NCBI GenBank assembly: GCA_004298015.1
Contig: SCSE01000002.1
Coordinates: forward strand, 1 to 64,000
Source: Rhodanobacter sp.
Lineage (GTDB): Bacteria; Pseudomonadota; Gammaproteobacteria; Xanthomonadales; Rhodanobacteraceae
DNA length: 64,000 nt
Direction of reading: 5' to 3'
Under the pieces are notes generated by a model. The model ran no database searches and was not told the origin of the DNA. It was given only the letters and a program-made list of their open reading frames with translations. The position numbers were made by a program, and so were the translations under genes. This document shows positions 8,229 through 17,363 of this stretch, piece by piece. How positions within the stretch are numbered: position 1 is the stretch's first letter; each line of letters starts with the position of its first letter.

Positions 8229-8968
8229 GGCGCTAGCCTCCAAAAATCTTCGTGTGTGCAGCGGCTCAACGACACCCGTACGGCGTCTGGGTCGAAGTCT
8301 GCGGGAACCGTGCGCTCCTCATCTGCAAACCACCACTCGTCAGGGACATTCTGGCAGGCAGCGGGCCAAGCTGCCAGCGTCGCGTGCAGGCGATCGGCGT
8401 ACGACAATCGCTCTACAAGGTCTTGAAATACCTTCGGAACTTCCTGATGAAACACATGCATTTCGCTGAACGACTGAACATTGAATTCACGATCAAACGC
8501 TACATTGTGGTCAATCACCACCAGTTGCTTCGCATCGGCGTCCCACAGCAGATTCGGGTTGCCACTGAGCGAAGTCAGCGTTCGATCCGAATTGCGTACC
8601 CACCAATCAAACATCACCACATCGCGCTTCAGTTGTGCCGGCACGTCACCAAGATGTGACATCGACAACTCTTGGGTGTGCGCCACAACCCGAGAACCAA
8701 AGGCCGGGCCTGCGCCAAGTTCCCCTCCTTCTGGGAAAAGCTCGACGAGCGACTGTGGCGCTTCCACGATGGCGAATGGCGGTATCGGCAGTCCAAACGC
8801 CAGCGCCAGATGGCCCGCCAACCACTCGCACAACAGACTGCTTCGGCCAGCGCCCCGGCCTTTCACGTAATACAGGTGATCGTCATCGCAACGACACAGG
8901 AACGGGCGCGTTACGCCCTGCTCGCTGCGTTCCAGTATCTCGACTACTTGCAACGGTTCGATAGGCAT
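8225..8968 (-). CDS. HipA-like kinase domain protein
   Basis: The protein is 247 residues from the ATG at 8968, chosen for GAGG 8 nt upstream and because it clears the preceding gene by 10 bp; ATGs at 9007 and 9040 would overlap that gene. The family signs are an N-terminal lysine strand (LYYVKGRGAGRSSLLCEWLA), a helical segment, then DWWVRNSDRTL, GNPNLLW and VVIDHNVAFD, which correspond to the catalytic and metal-binding loops of the HipA fold. It is shorter than HipA toxin and lacks the N-terminal subdomain. HipA toxins phosphorylate glutamyl-tRNA synthetase; the target here is unknown. It sits between an AlbA_2 protein and a DUF3037 protein in the R-M operon. Confidence 0.75.
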   Translation of the reverse strand: MPIEPLQVVEILERSEQGVTRPFLCRCDDDHLYYVKGRGAGRSSLLCEWLAGHLALAFGLPIPPFAIVEAPQSLVELFPEGGELGAGPAFGSRVVAHTQELSMSHLGDVPAQLKRDVVMFDWWVRNSDRTLTSLSGNPNLLWDADAKQLVVIDHNVAFDREFNVQSFSEMHVFHQEVPKVFQDLVERLSYADRLHATLAAWPAACQNVPDEWWFADEERTVPADFDPDAVRVSLSRCTHEDFWRLAP

Positions 8969-8978
8969 GGTACGAACC

Positions 8979-10154
8979 TCAACGCCCCGACCAATGGCCG
9001 CTTTCATCGTAATTAAAGGATCGCTCGTAACCGAACGCATTCCAGACCATGTCGAACAGTGGCCGCATGGCTTCGGCCGGATCTACCGACCAATCCTCAA
9101 TCAGCAGTTCCGGCAAAATCAAGGCGTCTCGGTCAGAGTAATGATTCCTGTCCATAAGCCTTCGATTGTCTACTGCGAAGCGGTGGCCGGCAATGCCAAG
9201 CAACGATAAAAAGATATATGCCGGCGGCACAAGCCCCAAGTCTTGTAACGCAGCGAGATAGGTCCGCACGGCATTGATCGTGTTACGTTCGCAGGCCAAG
9301 CTGGGAAGAATTTTCTCGCCATTCCATTCGGTCCAGACTTCTGCAGCTTCGACGATGCCATTGCGGAACAAGAGGGCGTAGGCGCTGGCCATTCCGTCAC
9401 CTTCATGGCTGTAGGAGAGGCGGCCATCCAGATTAAGCCGCTGACTCCACCCATTCGCTCCGGGCGGTGCAATTCGTTGCAACGCTTGCACCTGCTGTTG
9501 GGCACGAGAACTAAGATCGATGCGAAACTCACTGGTGAGGCTCTGCAACGGAATGACGTGCAAGACAACCTGCGCACCCGGCACGAGTGGAACCAGCGCG
9601 TCGCCGTTGCCTAGCGCCAGTAACCGGTTCGCACGAAAAGCGCGAATACGCTCAGCCACCGACTCCGAAAGCGTAAACGCATGTCGCAGCTCGCCAACAT
9701 CCAGCGGGTAGGATCCGGCAGCATTCCGCCCATAGAAGTGCGAGTGTCCTCCGGCAGTGACACGGTGCGGCGCATTCCAGCTCTTAGCAACACGAACCAC
9801 CAGCACTTCGCCACCATTGGTGAGCGGCACGAAACGATACCGAACACCAGCCAGCCTTGGCGAAACGCCATCGGCGCAAAGGCTTTCCAAACGCTGCAGG
9901 ACCTGATCGGCAGACGGCATCGACAGCGCGCAGAGTTGCTGCGGTATGCCGTCCGCCGCCTCCACGCCGTAAATCAAGTCGCCGCCCTGCGTATTGGCCA
10001 GCGCTGTCACTGATTTCAAGAACTTTACCTTGCCTTGATCGCTGGTTTCAGGAAGTGCACGCTTGTACTCGATGCACTTACTCTCCGGCGTGCCGGCATC
10101 GATCAACTGCTGCAAGTCAGCTTCGGAAATGGACTCGATAGGCTTGATGATCAC
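8979..10154 (-). CDS. AlbA_2 (Schlafen-like ATP-binding) domain protein
   Basis: This 391-residue protein starts at 10154, overlapping the hsdS stop by ATGA. Residues about 15-150 carry the AlbA_2/Schlafen-type pattern: ESKCIEYKRALPE, then LKSVTALANTQGGDLIYGVE, then SHFYGRNAAGSYPLD. Relatives are predicted RNA- or DNA-binding proteins often found in defence islands and beside type I R-M genes. The C-terminal 240 residues form a separate domain without a motif I can name. There are no membrane segments. The tight overlap with hsdS and the short gap to the HipA-like gene show it is part of the operon. Possible roles are modulation of restriction or a second layer of defence; neither is shown by sequence. 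Confidence 0.75.
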   Translation of the reverse strand: MIIKPIESISEADLQQLIDAGTPESKCIEYKRALPETSDQGKVKFLKSVTALANTQGGDLIYGVEAADGIPQQLCALSMPSADQVLQRLESLCADGVSPRLAGVRYRFVPLTNGGEVLVVRVAKSWNAPHRVTAGGHSHFYGRNAAGSYPLDVGELRHAFTLSESVAERIRAFRANRLLALGNGDALVPLVPGAQVVLHVIPLQSLTSEFRIDLSSRAQQQVQALQRIAPPGANGWSQRLNLDGRLSYSHEGDGMASAYALLFRNGIVEAAEVWTEWNGEKILPSLACERNTINAVRTYLAALQDLGLVPPAYIFLSLLGIAGHRFAVDNRRLMDRNHYSDRDALILPELLIEDWSVDPAEAMRPLFDMVWNAFGYERSFNYDESGHWSGR

Positions 10155-11317
10155 GACGGTGCGACCCCTCCTACACAGGTGAATAGGCGTTCAAGGGTTG
10201 CGGGCAGCAGCGCGGCGTTGGCTGCGCGGATGGCAGCATGGCGGCCCTTGAGCTCGGTTGTACGCTGATGCAATTCTCTAATCTTCCGTTGAACGGAAAG
10301 TGGTGGAACCGGTATCTCATAGCGCAGGAACGCAGAAGGTTGAAGCCTCCGACGGCGGACATTGGTGCCGCCGCTGAGCGCGGCCAACTGCGGCCACACA
10401 GCAGGTGTACGGAAGTAGATATCAAGAATTTCAGGTAGCACAACCTCTGCATCAACGCTAAAAACAGGAAACTCCGGCGAAACCACCCTATCGTTGCATT
10501 CTGGGGGAACAACTCCGAGCGCACCCTCCCAAGCCATCAGCTTCGGATAAGTGAAATCACCGGTGCGCACGGTCGACAGTCTGTCGTATGCAAAGCCGTT
10601 TCCTGCTTTGTTGACGCTAGCGAACACACCTCTACCGAAGGAATACACACCAGCGAATCTATAGAACTGAGTTCGATCAACCACCACGTCAGGCGAGCGG
10701 AGGCGAACGAGTTCTGACATCGGCTTACGCGGATAACTTCGCGCCGGATCGCCGAAAAGATAGGCCCGCGCCAGCGCGCATGCATCGGCCTCGATGGCAT
10801 CGAGGTGTTCGATCAGACGCCGGGTCTTGTCGGCCAGCGCGTCGAGATGGGCGACAATGGTTTGCTGCTCGGCCAGCGGCGGCAATGGAATTTTTTGTTC
10901 AAGGAATCGCGACTCCTTGATGCGGACGCGATTGGTGGTGCCCTCGCTGGCAGCTTTACAGAGCTCGACAAAACCAGATGACCTCGCAAGCCAACCCAAG
11001 TATGCCGAACTCAATCGCTTCGAGTCTCGAACCTCGAACGAGGGAAAGTCGTTGCTGACAATAGCCCCATTCAGTTCTGGTGGAACGATACCAACAGCTC
11101 CATTGCGGGCATCGATTTTTGAAAGGATGAACTGACCGGCCCTTACGAATCGGCGAGCCGTCGTCACATCGCTACCACGAACCTTGCCGCGGCTGACGAC
11201 ACCCTTGCCCCAAAGCTTGATCGTGACCTCGTGATACTGGTCGTCGAGGCTCAACGTCGTCAGCTCGGTGGCGCGATCCAGCATCTCGCCGAGAGCTACG
11301 TGCGGGCATTGCCTCAC
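10151..11317 (-). CDS. hsdS: type I restriction-modification specificity subunit HsdS
   Basis: The protein has 388 residues and two target-recognition domains, each followed by a conserved helical spacer: IPLPPLAEQQTIVAHLDALA at about 155-175 and IPVPPLSVQRKIRELHQ at about 340-357. The second spacer is weaker than the first. HsdS reads a bipartite DNA sequence and docks two HsdM and two HsdR subunits. The start at 11317 overlaps the hsdM stop by 4 bp. The first recognition domain carries the usual long loop pattern (FILSKIDARNGAVGIVPPEL) and the second a similar one (TYPKLMAWEGALGVVPPE). Both look intact, so the system should be able to recognise DNA; the target sequence cannot be read from the protein. 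Confidence 0.9.
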   Translation of the reverse strand: MRQCPHVALGEMLDRATELTTLSLDDQYHEVTIKLWGKGVVSRGKVRGSDVTTARRFVRAGQFILSKIDARNGAVGIVPPELNGAIVSNDFPSFEVRDSKRLSSAYLGWLARSSGFVELCKAASEGTTNRVRIKESRFLEQKIPLPPLAEQQTIVAHLDALADKTRRLIEHLDAIEADACALARAYLFGDPARSYPRKPMSELVRLRSPDVVVDRTQFYRFAGVYSFGRGVFASVNKAGNGFAYDRLSTVRTGDFTYPKLMAWEGALGVVPPECNDRVVSPEFPVFSVDAEVVLPEILDIYFRTPAVWPQLAALSGGTNVRRRRLQPSAFLRYEIPVPPLSVQRKIRELHQRTTELKGRHAAIRAANAALLPATLERLFTCVGGVAPS

Positions 11318-12867
11318 GCCGCCACCTCACCCACCAGCTTCTCGATCTCGCTCAGCAACTTCTGCACTTCGGCGTCGTGCTCGCGCATGCGCGCAACCAG
11401 CACGGCCGGCTCGACGTGTTCCAGCCCCTGCTTTGCTTTTGGGTTCTTGAGGTCCAGGTTCCAGCCACGCGCCGCGATCTCGGCAGCACTGGTCTTCCAC
11501 GCCTGCAGGCATTCCTCGCGGTCATTCCACCAGGCAAGGCAGTCGGCAAACTCCTCGTATTGCAATGGTGCGGTCTTGGAATATTTCTTGCGACCTGACG
11601 GCATCGGAAGTTCATAGAACCAGATATCACTGGTCCGTCCGTTGCGGTCGAAGAACAACAGATTGGCAGGAATGTCAGTGTACGGCGCGAACACACCCTG
11701 TGGCAGGCGCACGATGGTGTGCAAGTTGAAGTCCTCGATCAGCTGCTGCTTGATCAGCGCGGCGACACCATCACCAAACAGCGTGCCGTTAGGCACCACC
11801 ACGGCGGCACGTCCGCCTTTTTCGGCGCGGAAGCCGACCATGCGCAGTTTGCGCATGATGTACTGCAGAAATAGCAGCGCGGTTTCGGACGTCTGCATGG
11901 TCGGTGGGAAATTGGCCTTGATGCCAGCCTCTTCCTCGCCGCCGAACGGCGGATTGGTGAGGATTACGTCCACACGCTGATCGTGCCCGATCTCGGTCAG
12001 ACGCTGCTGCAATGTGTTGCCGTAGGCGATCTGCGGTGCTTCTAATCCGTGCAGCAAGAGGTTCATCTGTACCAGCATGTAGGGCAGCGGCTTAGCCTCT
12101 TGACCGAACAATGTGTCGCGCTGCAGTTGCCTGCGCTGCGCCGGGGTATTCACCTGCCTTGCGAGGTAGTCGTAGGCCTCGACGAGGAAGCCGCCAGTGC
12201 CACACGCGGGATCGAGCACAGTTTCGCCCAGCTGCGGCGCAGTGACCTCGACCATGAAGCGCACCACCGGACGCGGCGTGTAGAACTCACCGCTGTCGCC
12301 AGAGGCGTCGCGCATCTCTCGCAGCATCGACTCGTACAGGTGCGAGAGGGTATGCACCTCCTCGCTGCTGGTGAAATGAATGGCGTCGATCTTGTTCACG
12401 ATGTCGCGCAATAGGTAGCCGCTGACCATGCGGTTCTGTACGCCTTTGAAGACGTTGGCAATGACGCTGCGCTGTCCGTTGTGATCGTCACGCTCGGCCT
12501 GGGCACGCAGGTAGGCGAACAGACCTGGGCCGCGCGTACCATCCGGGCGCATGGCGTCGTCCTGATTGAGGAAGGCCAGCAATTCATCACCATTGATGCC
12601 ATCGGCCCGCGCGGCCCAGTCACGCCAGCGGTAGGGACTGTCGATGATCGACTGATAAGGCGTGCCGTCTAGATCAGCTTCTTCCTCGTGCCGCCGCTCA
12701 AGGTCGTCGAGAAATTTCAAAAACATGACCCAGGTAAGAAGCGGCAGGCGATCGGCATCACCGTTGAGGCCTTTGTCCTTGCGCAGGATCTGTCGAGCGG
12801 ACTTGATCAGGGCTGACAACTGCTGGGCGGTTGTCTGCTTAGGTTTTGCTTGTTTGGTACGGGACAT
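11314..12867 (-). CDS. hsdM: type I restriction-modification DNA methyltransferase HsdM
   Basis: This 517-residue N6-adenine methyltransferase subunit has an N-terminal helical HsdM domain (residues about 10-150), SAM-binding motif I DPACGTGGFL at about 218, and catalytic motif IV NPPFGG at about 303. The length is usual for the family. With HsdS it methylates the host target; with HsdR it forms the restriction complex. The start at 12867 follows the hsdR stop by 15 bp, and the end overlaps hsdS. Every motif I can check is present, so it should be active. Confidence 0.93.
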   Translation of the reverse strand: MSRTKQAKPKQTTAQQLSALIKSARQILRKDKGLNGDADRLPLLTWVMFLKFLDDLERRHEEEADLDGTPYQSIIDSPYRWRDWAARADGINGDELLAFLNQDDAMRPDGTRGPGLFAYLRAQAERDDHNGQRSVIANVFKGVQNRMVSGYLLRDIVNKIDAIHFTSSEEVHTLSHLYESMLREMRDASGDSGEFYTPRPVVRFMVEVTAPQLGETVLDPACGTGGFLVEAYDYLARQVNTPAQRRQLQRDTLFGQEAKPLPYMLVQMNLLLHGLEAPQIAYGNTLQQRLTEIGHDQRVDVILTNPPFGGEEEAGIKANFPPTMQTSETALLFLQYIMRKLRMVGFRAEKGGRAAVVVPNGTLFGDGVAALIKQQLIEDFNLHTIVRLPQGVFAPYTDIPANLLFFDRNGRTSDIWFYELPMPSGRKKYSKTAPLQYEEFADCLAWWNDREECLQAWKTSAAEIAARGWNLDLKNPKAKQGLEHVEPAVLVARMREHDAEVQKLLSEIEKLVGEVAA

Positions 12868-12882
12868 TGAGGCTCGTTCGAA

Positions 12883-15279
12883 TTATTGGTAAAGCGCCGT
12901 CTGCAGTCGGATGATGGCATCGCGCATGATGGGCACGCTGCCGAAGTGACGGCTGGCAATTTCGGAGGGGCTACCGAAGCGGTCGAAGGGCTGAACCTTC
13001 AACAGCTCGGACAGATGACTGAACTGGATGATGCCGCGCTCAACATAGCGATCCAGCAACAGGTCGAGGATTTCCCGTGCAGTATCGCCGTACTGCTCGA
13101 ACTGGTCACGCGTATTCTCGCGCGCCTGCTCGGCCCGTTGGCGCCGGGTAAGCAACGGAGCATTCCACGCCAGGTGGCACAGGAGATCAAACGGATCGGC
13201 GTCTGACTGCCCGCTGGCGGAAGCCAGCTCGTCGAAACTGATCTGGCGCTCTGCCAGCTCATGCAACACCTCGGCACGGGTATCCGGCTTGGCCCACGCG
13301 GTCTGTAGTTCGTCGCGATTGGGGTACAGCGAGCGCACAGTGCGCGCCGAATATTCGGTATATCGCACTACCTGAAGCTTCTTGCCGTCTGCATCGAGGT
13401 CGTAGACCAAGTGCCCGATGATCTCGACTGTGCCACCATCGACATAGAACTTGCGCGGCTCGTCGGACTCCTCGCTAGTGATCTCGGCATCCAGCATGCC
13501 AGGCTCGATCGTGGCGTCGTGTTCAGGCGTTTCGTCTTGCTCAGAAACAGCTTCTTGCGCTTGCACCTCGCCCTGCTCGTCGATGGTGACCTGCTCGATG
13601 CGGGCCGGCTCACCATCAAACTCCGGATCGGCGAAGTGCTGGGTCGCCGTCCCGGTGAAGTCGATGATGTTGAAGAACTCTTTGCCGTAGTCCACGCGCA
13701 ACCGCGTCCCCCGGCCGATGATCTGCTTGAACTCCGAACGCGAACCCACCACGCGAGCCAACACCAAGTTCTTTACCGTCTCAGCATCGACACCGGTGGT
13801 CAACATTTGCGACGTGGTTAGGATTGTCGGCGTAGGTTCGTCGATGTCCTGAAAATCGGCGAGGTGCCCTAGGCCTATAGCTCCTTCATCGGACGTGACT
13901 CGGCAAACGTAGTTCGGATAGAGCTTCACCAAGTCGCTATTGATGTTGATGAGCTCCTCGCGCATCTCTGAGGCATGCTCCTGGTCAACACAGAACACGA
14001 TCGTTTTGGCGAAGCGGTCAGACCCTTTGAGAAAGTCCGTCAGGTGCCGCGCGATCGCCTTGGTGCGGGCACGCAAGGCCACTGCGCGCTCGAAATCCTT
14101 GGTCTGGTACTCGTCATCCGGGATGGGGCGGCCGTAGCGATCCAGCTCATCCCTATTGGGACGCCAGCCGGCCGCATCGGCTGTCGTGATAACACGATGT
14201 ACGCGGTATGGGGCGAGAAAGCCATCCTCGATGCCTTGGCGCAAGCTGTACGTGTAGACCGGATTGCCGAAGTACTCGTAGCTATCACGCGACTCGTCGC
14301 GTAACGGCGTGGCGGTCATCCCGAACTGCACGGCGGGTGCGAAGTAGTCGAGCACGCGGCGCCAGTTGCTGTCATCGCGTGCGGAGCCGCGGTGACACTC
14401 GTCGATGACGATGAGGTCGAAAAAATCTGGGCGATACTGGCGAAAAAGGTCATCGTCGCTGCCATTGGTCAGCGATTGGTAGATACCGAAGTACATATCC
14501 CGCGCCTGACTGGGATCGGCTCCGCTGATCTTGTGGCGAGCGTCGCCAAACGTAGCGAACATCTTGTCTTTGGGATCGTCGACGAGAATGTTACGGTCGG
14601 CGAGGAAGAGAATTTTCGGACGCCGGTATTCTCCATTGCGATTCCAGCGACTGTTCCACAGCTTCCAGCAAATTTGGAACGCTACGCAGGTCTTGCCGAT
14701 ACCAGTGGCCAGGGTGACCAGCACTCGCGGCTGGCCCAAGAGAATCGCCTCAATCACGCGATTGATGGCAAGGTCTTGGTAGTAACGAGGAATCTTGCCA
14801 GAAGCGAGGTTGTACGGCTCCAACCAATGTTTGGCGACCGGCTCTGGTAGGTGTGCACCATGACTAAGACGGCGCCACAGCTCGTCAGGACTCGGATAGC
14901 GGTCAACCTCATGCTCAGTACCGGCTATGTAGTCGATCTCAATGATGCGTCGGCCGTTGGTGGCATATGCGAAACGCAACCCCAGCAACTCCGCGTATTC
15001 ACGCGCCTGCTGAACGCCGTTCTCGGCCGGTCGGCCAATTTCCTTGGCTTCGACTACGGCAATCGGGAAGTCCCGGCGTAAGTAAAGGATGTAATCGGCC
15101 CGGCGTTGCTTACCGCGTCGGGGCTTGCCACCCACGAGCACGATGCGCCCGGCGGTGATGGCATGCTGCTCTCCGATGGCATGCGGCGACGCGCCCCATC
15201 CCGTTGCCCGCAGTGCAGGCGTAACCCACTCACGGCAGGTGTCGGCTTCGGTCAGGATCAGGCTTTCATCCATGCGCAT
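12883..15279 (-). CDS. hsdR: type I restriction endonuclease/translocase HsdR
   Basis: This 798-residue protein is of the EcoEI-like HsdR type. The PD-(D/E)xK nuclease is at the N-terminus (D62, E77-A-K79), followed by an SF2 helicase: Walker A TLATGIGKT at 189-197, DECH at 293-296, MTATP at 321-325 and motif VI region IGRGTRLRVD. The C-terminal region, with an acidic stretch around 565-615, should bind HsdM/HsdS. It uses ATP to translocate DNA and cuts at a distance from unmethylated targets. It is the first gene of a six-gene minus-strand operon. The second methionine (15273) has better ribosome-binding site spacing than the first. The integrase lies 110 bp upstream on the same strand. Confidence 0.93.
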   Translation of the reverse strand: MRMDESLILTEADTCREWVTPALRATGWGASPHAIGEQHAITAGRIVLVGGKPRRGKQRRADYILYLRRDFPIAVVEAKEIGRPAENGVQQAREYAELLGLRFAYATNGRRIIEIDYIAGTEHEVDRYPSPDELWRRLSHGAHLPEPVAKHWLEPYNLASGKIPRYYQDLAINRVIEAILLGQPRVLVTLATGIGKTCVAFQICWKLWNSRWNRNGEYRRPKILFLADRNILVDDPKDKMFATFGDARHKISGADPSQARDMYFGIYQSLTNGSDDDLFRQYRPDFFDLIVIDECHRGSARDDSNWRRVLDYFAPAVQFGMTATPLRDESRDSYEYFGNPVYTYSLRQGIEDGFLAPYRVHRVITTADAAGWRPNRDELDRYGRPIPDDEYQTKDFERAVALRARTKAIARHLTDFLKGSDRFAKTIVFCVDQEHASEMREELININSDLVKLYPNYVCRVTSDEGAIGLGHLADFQDIDEPTPTILTTSQMLTTGVDAETVKNLVLARVVGSRSEFKQIIGRGTRLRVDYGKEFFNIIDFTGTATQHFADPEFDGEPARIEQVTIDEQGEVQAQEAVSEQDETPEHDATIEPGMLDAEITSEESDEPRKFYVDGGTVEIIGHLVYDLDADGKKLQVVRYTEYSARTVRSLYPNRDELQTAWAKPDTRAEVLHELAERQISFDELASASGQSDADPFDLLCHLAWNAPLLTRRQRAEQARENTRDQFEQYGDTAREILDLLLDRYVERGIIQFSHLSELLKVQPFDRFGSPSEIASRHFGSVPIMRDAIIRLQTALYQ

Positions 15280-15389
15280 CGCTCTTCAGTCGGGCGGCGT
15301 ATGACCGATCCGAACGCGCGGATGTTCACCTGACCCTTAATTGTCCTGAACTGTGTCACGCCCAGTCTTACCGGGCAACTCAAATTCGC

Positions 15390-16364
15390 TCACCCAAGCT
15401 TCTTGGCAAGGTCTGATGCCCGTGGATGGTAATACCTCAGCACCATGCGCATGTCCCGGTGCCCAGTCACCTTCGCCAACTCGTGCGCCTGTAGGAGATC
15501 GGCCAGTCGGGAAGTCGCCTCATGCCGCAGGTCGTGAAAGTGCATCCCGACCAGGCCTGCGCGCTGACAGGCGCGATCGAAAGCCTGCGTTACCGAGTCA
15601 GGTTTTAGTCCGAACACCCGACCGTCAATGCGACGGGGCAGGCCGCGAAGCGTGCCAATTGCGCGGGTCGATAGAGGAACCGTGCGAGCGGCGCCGTTCT
15701 TCGTGTGCGGGAGATGCGCGGTGCACGCACGCAAGTCCACGTGCTCCCATCGCAAGTTGCAAAGCTCTCCTCGGCGCATGGCCGTTTCCACTGCAAGGCG
15801 AATCAAGCTGCCCAGCTCGTGCGATCCCGTGGCTGCGCAGATAGCCTCAATCTCGTCATGGGTGACGCGGCGACTCCTTGTATTGGCAACGTGAGGTTTG
15901 GACACGGATTCGACCGGATTGACCAGCGATTCCATGCCCCACTCTCGACGCGCCAGGTTGAACACTCGCGACAGCACAGCGAGCCGCCGCACGATGGTGG
16001 CTGGCGCATGACCGTCGGTCGTCCAGGCATCACGGACCAAGGCTACGTCGGCACTGCGGACCCGGGCCATCGAACGACGTGCAAGCGGCAAGATCCGCAC
16101 GGCGTTGACGTGTGATCGCTCGCGGGCTGGGTCAGACTTGCGGGGCACCCATTCTTCGATGTACCGATCAAGGCATTCCGCGAGCGTTGTGCTCTCGGCC
16201 TCGCCGGCATCGCGCCAGACGCCCCGTTCGATTTCACTCTCCTGCTTACGCGCCCAGGCTTCGGCGTCTACCTGTGTACGAAACGTACGGGAAATCGGTG
16301 GGGCATCGCCTCGGCGAACCTTTGCCTGCCACCGTCCTGACTCGCGCTGCGTGATAGTTGCCAT
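15390..16364 (-). CDS. tyrosine recombinase, island integrase
   Basis: This 324-residue phage-type integrase has an N-terminal arm-binding domain (SGRWQAKVRRGD), a SAM-like core-binding domain at about 55-140 and a C-terminal catalytic domain. The catalytic residues are visible: R in ETAMRRGEL (about 196), HDLRHE (about 276), GHRD (about 299) and Y in RYYHP (about 309). It should catalyse insertion and excision of the island at the tRNA-Thr 3' end, whose fragment lies 90 bp upstream at 16454-16501. Its start faces that attachment site, the usual arrangement. No excisionase was recognised nearby. Confidence 0.92.
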   Translation of the reverse strand: MATITQRESGRWQAKVRRGDAPPISRTFRTQVDAEAWARKQESEIERGVWRDAGEAESTTLAECLDRYIEEWVPRKSDPARERSHVNAVRILPLARRSMARVRSADVALVRDAWTTDGHAPATIVRRLAVLSRVFNLARREWGMESLVNPVESVSKPHVANTRSRRVTHDEIEAICAATGSHELGSLIRLAVETAMRRGELCNLRWEHVDLRACTAHLPHTKNGAARTVPLSTRAIGTLRGLPRRIDGRVFGLKPDSVTQAFDRACQRAGLVGMHFHDLRHEATSRLADLLQAHELAKVTGHRDMRMVLRYYHPRASDLAKKLG

Positions 16365-16453
16365 GGGCTCCAGAGTGTCCCCGAATTGTCCCCGATAGCT
16401 TAGTATTTCTGATTAAAATCAACAATAGCAACGCTTTAAAGGCACGTAATTTA

Positions 16454-16501
16454 GCATTCGTAATGCGTAGGTCGCAGGTTCGACTCCTGTTTCCGGCACC
16501 A
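16454..16501 (+). other. attachment site: 3' fragment of tRNA-Thr (anticodon CGT)
   Basis: This matches the 3' two-thirds of a tRNA: anticodon arm GCA-TTCGTAA-TGC (anticodon CGT), variable loop, T-arm AGGTTCGACTCCT and acceptor end TTCCGGC with CCA. The 5' half (acceptor strand and D-arm) is absent upstream. The fragment is followed by a terminator, as at the end of an original tRNA gene. The intact tRNA-Thr should therefore lie at the other end of the island, left of the window. Confidence 0.75.
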
Positions 16502-16515
16502 GGCCACGACATGTA

Positions 16516-16551
16516 AAGCCCGCCCAAGCTGATGCTTCGGCGGGCTTTTTT
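16516..16551 (+). terminator. intrinsic terminator of the displaced tRNA-Thr
   Basis: Stem AAGCCCGCC/GGCGGGCTT with an inner AAGC/GCTT hairpin and a run of T. It directly follows the tRNA-Thr 3' fragment, so it is probably the original tRNA terminator now separated from its gene. Confidence 0.8.
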
Positions 16552-16751
16552 GCGTGAATCCGGGTCGGGATGAAATGACGCCTGCAAACGGCGCGTCGAC
16601 CCCACGTGGTGGCCTCTTTCTGTGATGAGTCACCCCTTTTGGCGAGTGAATTTTGCCGTTTATCAGGCAATTCCTGCCGCTTGTCGGGTTAAGGGTGGCA
16701 TCGGTTGCCGGTATGCGTATGGTGGGGTTCAGGGGTATCCAGGAGAAGTTC

Positions 16752-17363
16752 ATGCAGGTGTTGTCGCGTCCGCGAGTGGGCTCGTCGGTCGAGAAGTCGG
16801 GAAGTTGGCGCGCCATCGGTGCGGCGGCGATGCCGGGCGGTTGGCGGGATCAACGCGGCTTCACCCTGGTGGAGCTGATGATCACCCTGGCCGTGGCGGT
16901 GGTGTTGATCATGATTGCGGTACCCAGCTTCAGGGCGATAACCCTTTCCAGCAAGTTGACCACGACGGCCAACGACATGGTGGCCTCGTTGAACGTGGCG
17001 CGCATGGAGGCGATCAAGCGCAATGCCAACATCCAGTTTTGCAGCGATCTGGCGGCCAACAACACCAGCGATCCCCTAGGTACCCAGTGCGGTACGCAGG
17101 CGGGTGCCGTGGTTGCGGCGACAGGGCCTGATGTGCGGGCGGCCACCGTCGGTCTGTCCAGTCCGCTGAGACTCAATGGCAACATCGTCGCGATCCGTTA
17201 CGGCGGTCAGGGGCTCGGGCATCGCGTCAACAGTACAAACCCGTACACGGGGACGGTCGCCGATATCTGCACCAGCGTGGTCAGCAGCGATAACCATCGC
17301 GTGATCAGCATGGTGGCCGGCTCGATTATCCAGACCACGACAAGTAGCGGAGCGTGCCCATGA
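16752..17363 (+). CDS. fimT: GspH/FimT-family minor type IV pilin
   Basis: The protein is 203 residues from the ATG at 16752, selected for AGGAGA just upstream; longer in-frame starts lack this. A prepilin signal ends at G in RGFTLVELMITLAVAVVLIM, with E at +5 after cleavage by PilD, and the hydrophobic helix follows. The C-terminal globular part is GspH-like, with cysteines in QFCSDL, TQCGT, DICTS and the terminal ACP. The 36 residues before the cleavage site make a leader longer than usual. It primes pilus assembly in the inner membrane together with PilV, PilW, PilX, PilY1 and PilE. Its stop overlaps the pilV start (ATGA), so the operon begins here. Confidence 0.85.
   Translation: MQVLSRPRVGSSVEKSGSWRAIGAAAMPGGWRDQRGFTLVELMITLAVAVVLIMIAVPSFRAITLSSKLTTTANDMVASLNVARMEAIKRNANIQFCSDLAANNTSDPLGTQCGTQAGAVVAATGPDVRAATVGLSSPLRLNGNIVAIRYGGQGLGHRVNSTNPYTGTVADICTSVVSSDNHRVISMVAGSIIQTTTSSGACP

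Noticed and set aside
16690..16720. Sigma-54 promoter before fimT (TGGCATCGGTTGCC)
   Set aside because: The distance between the GG and GC elements is two bases too short.
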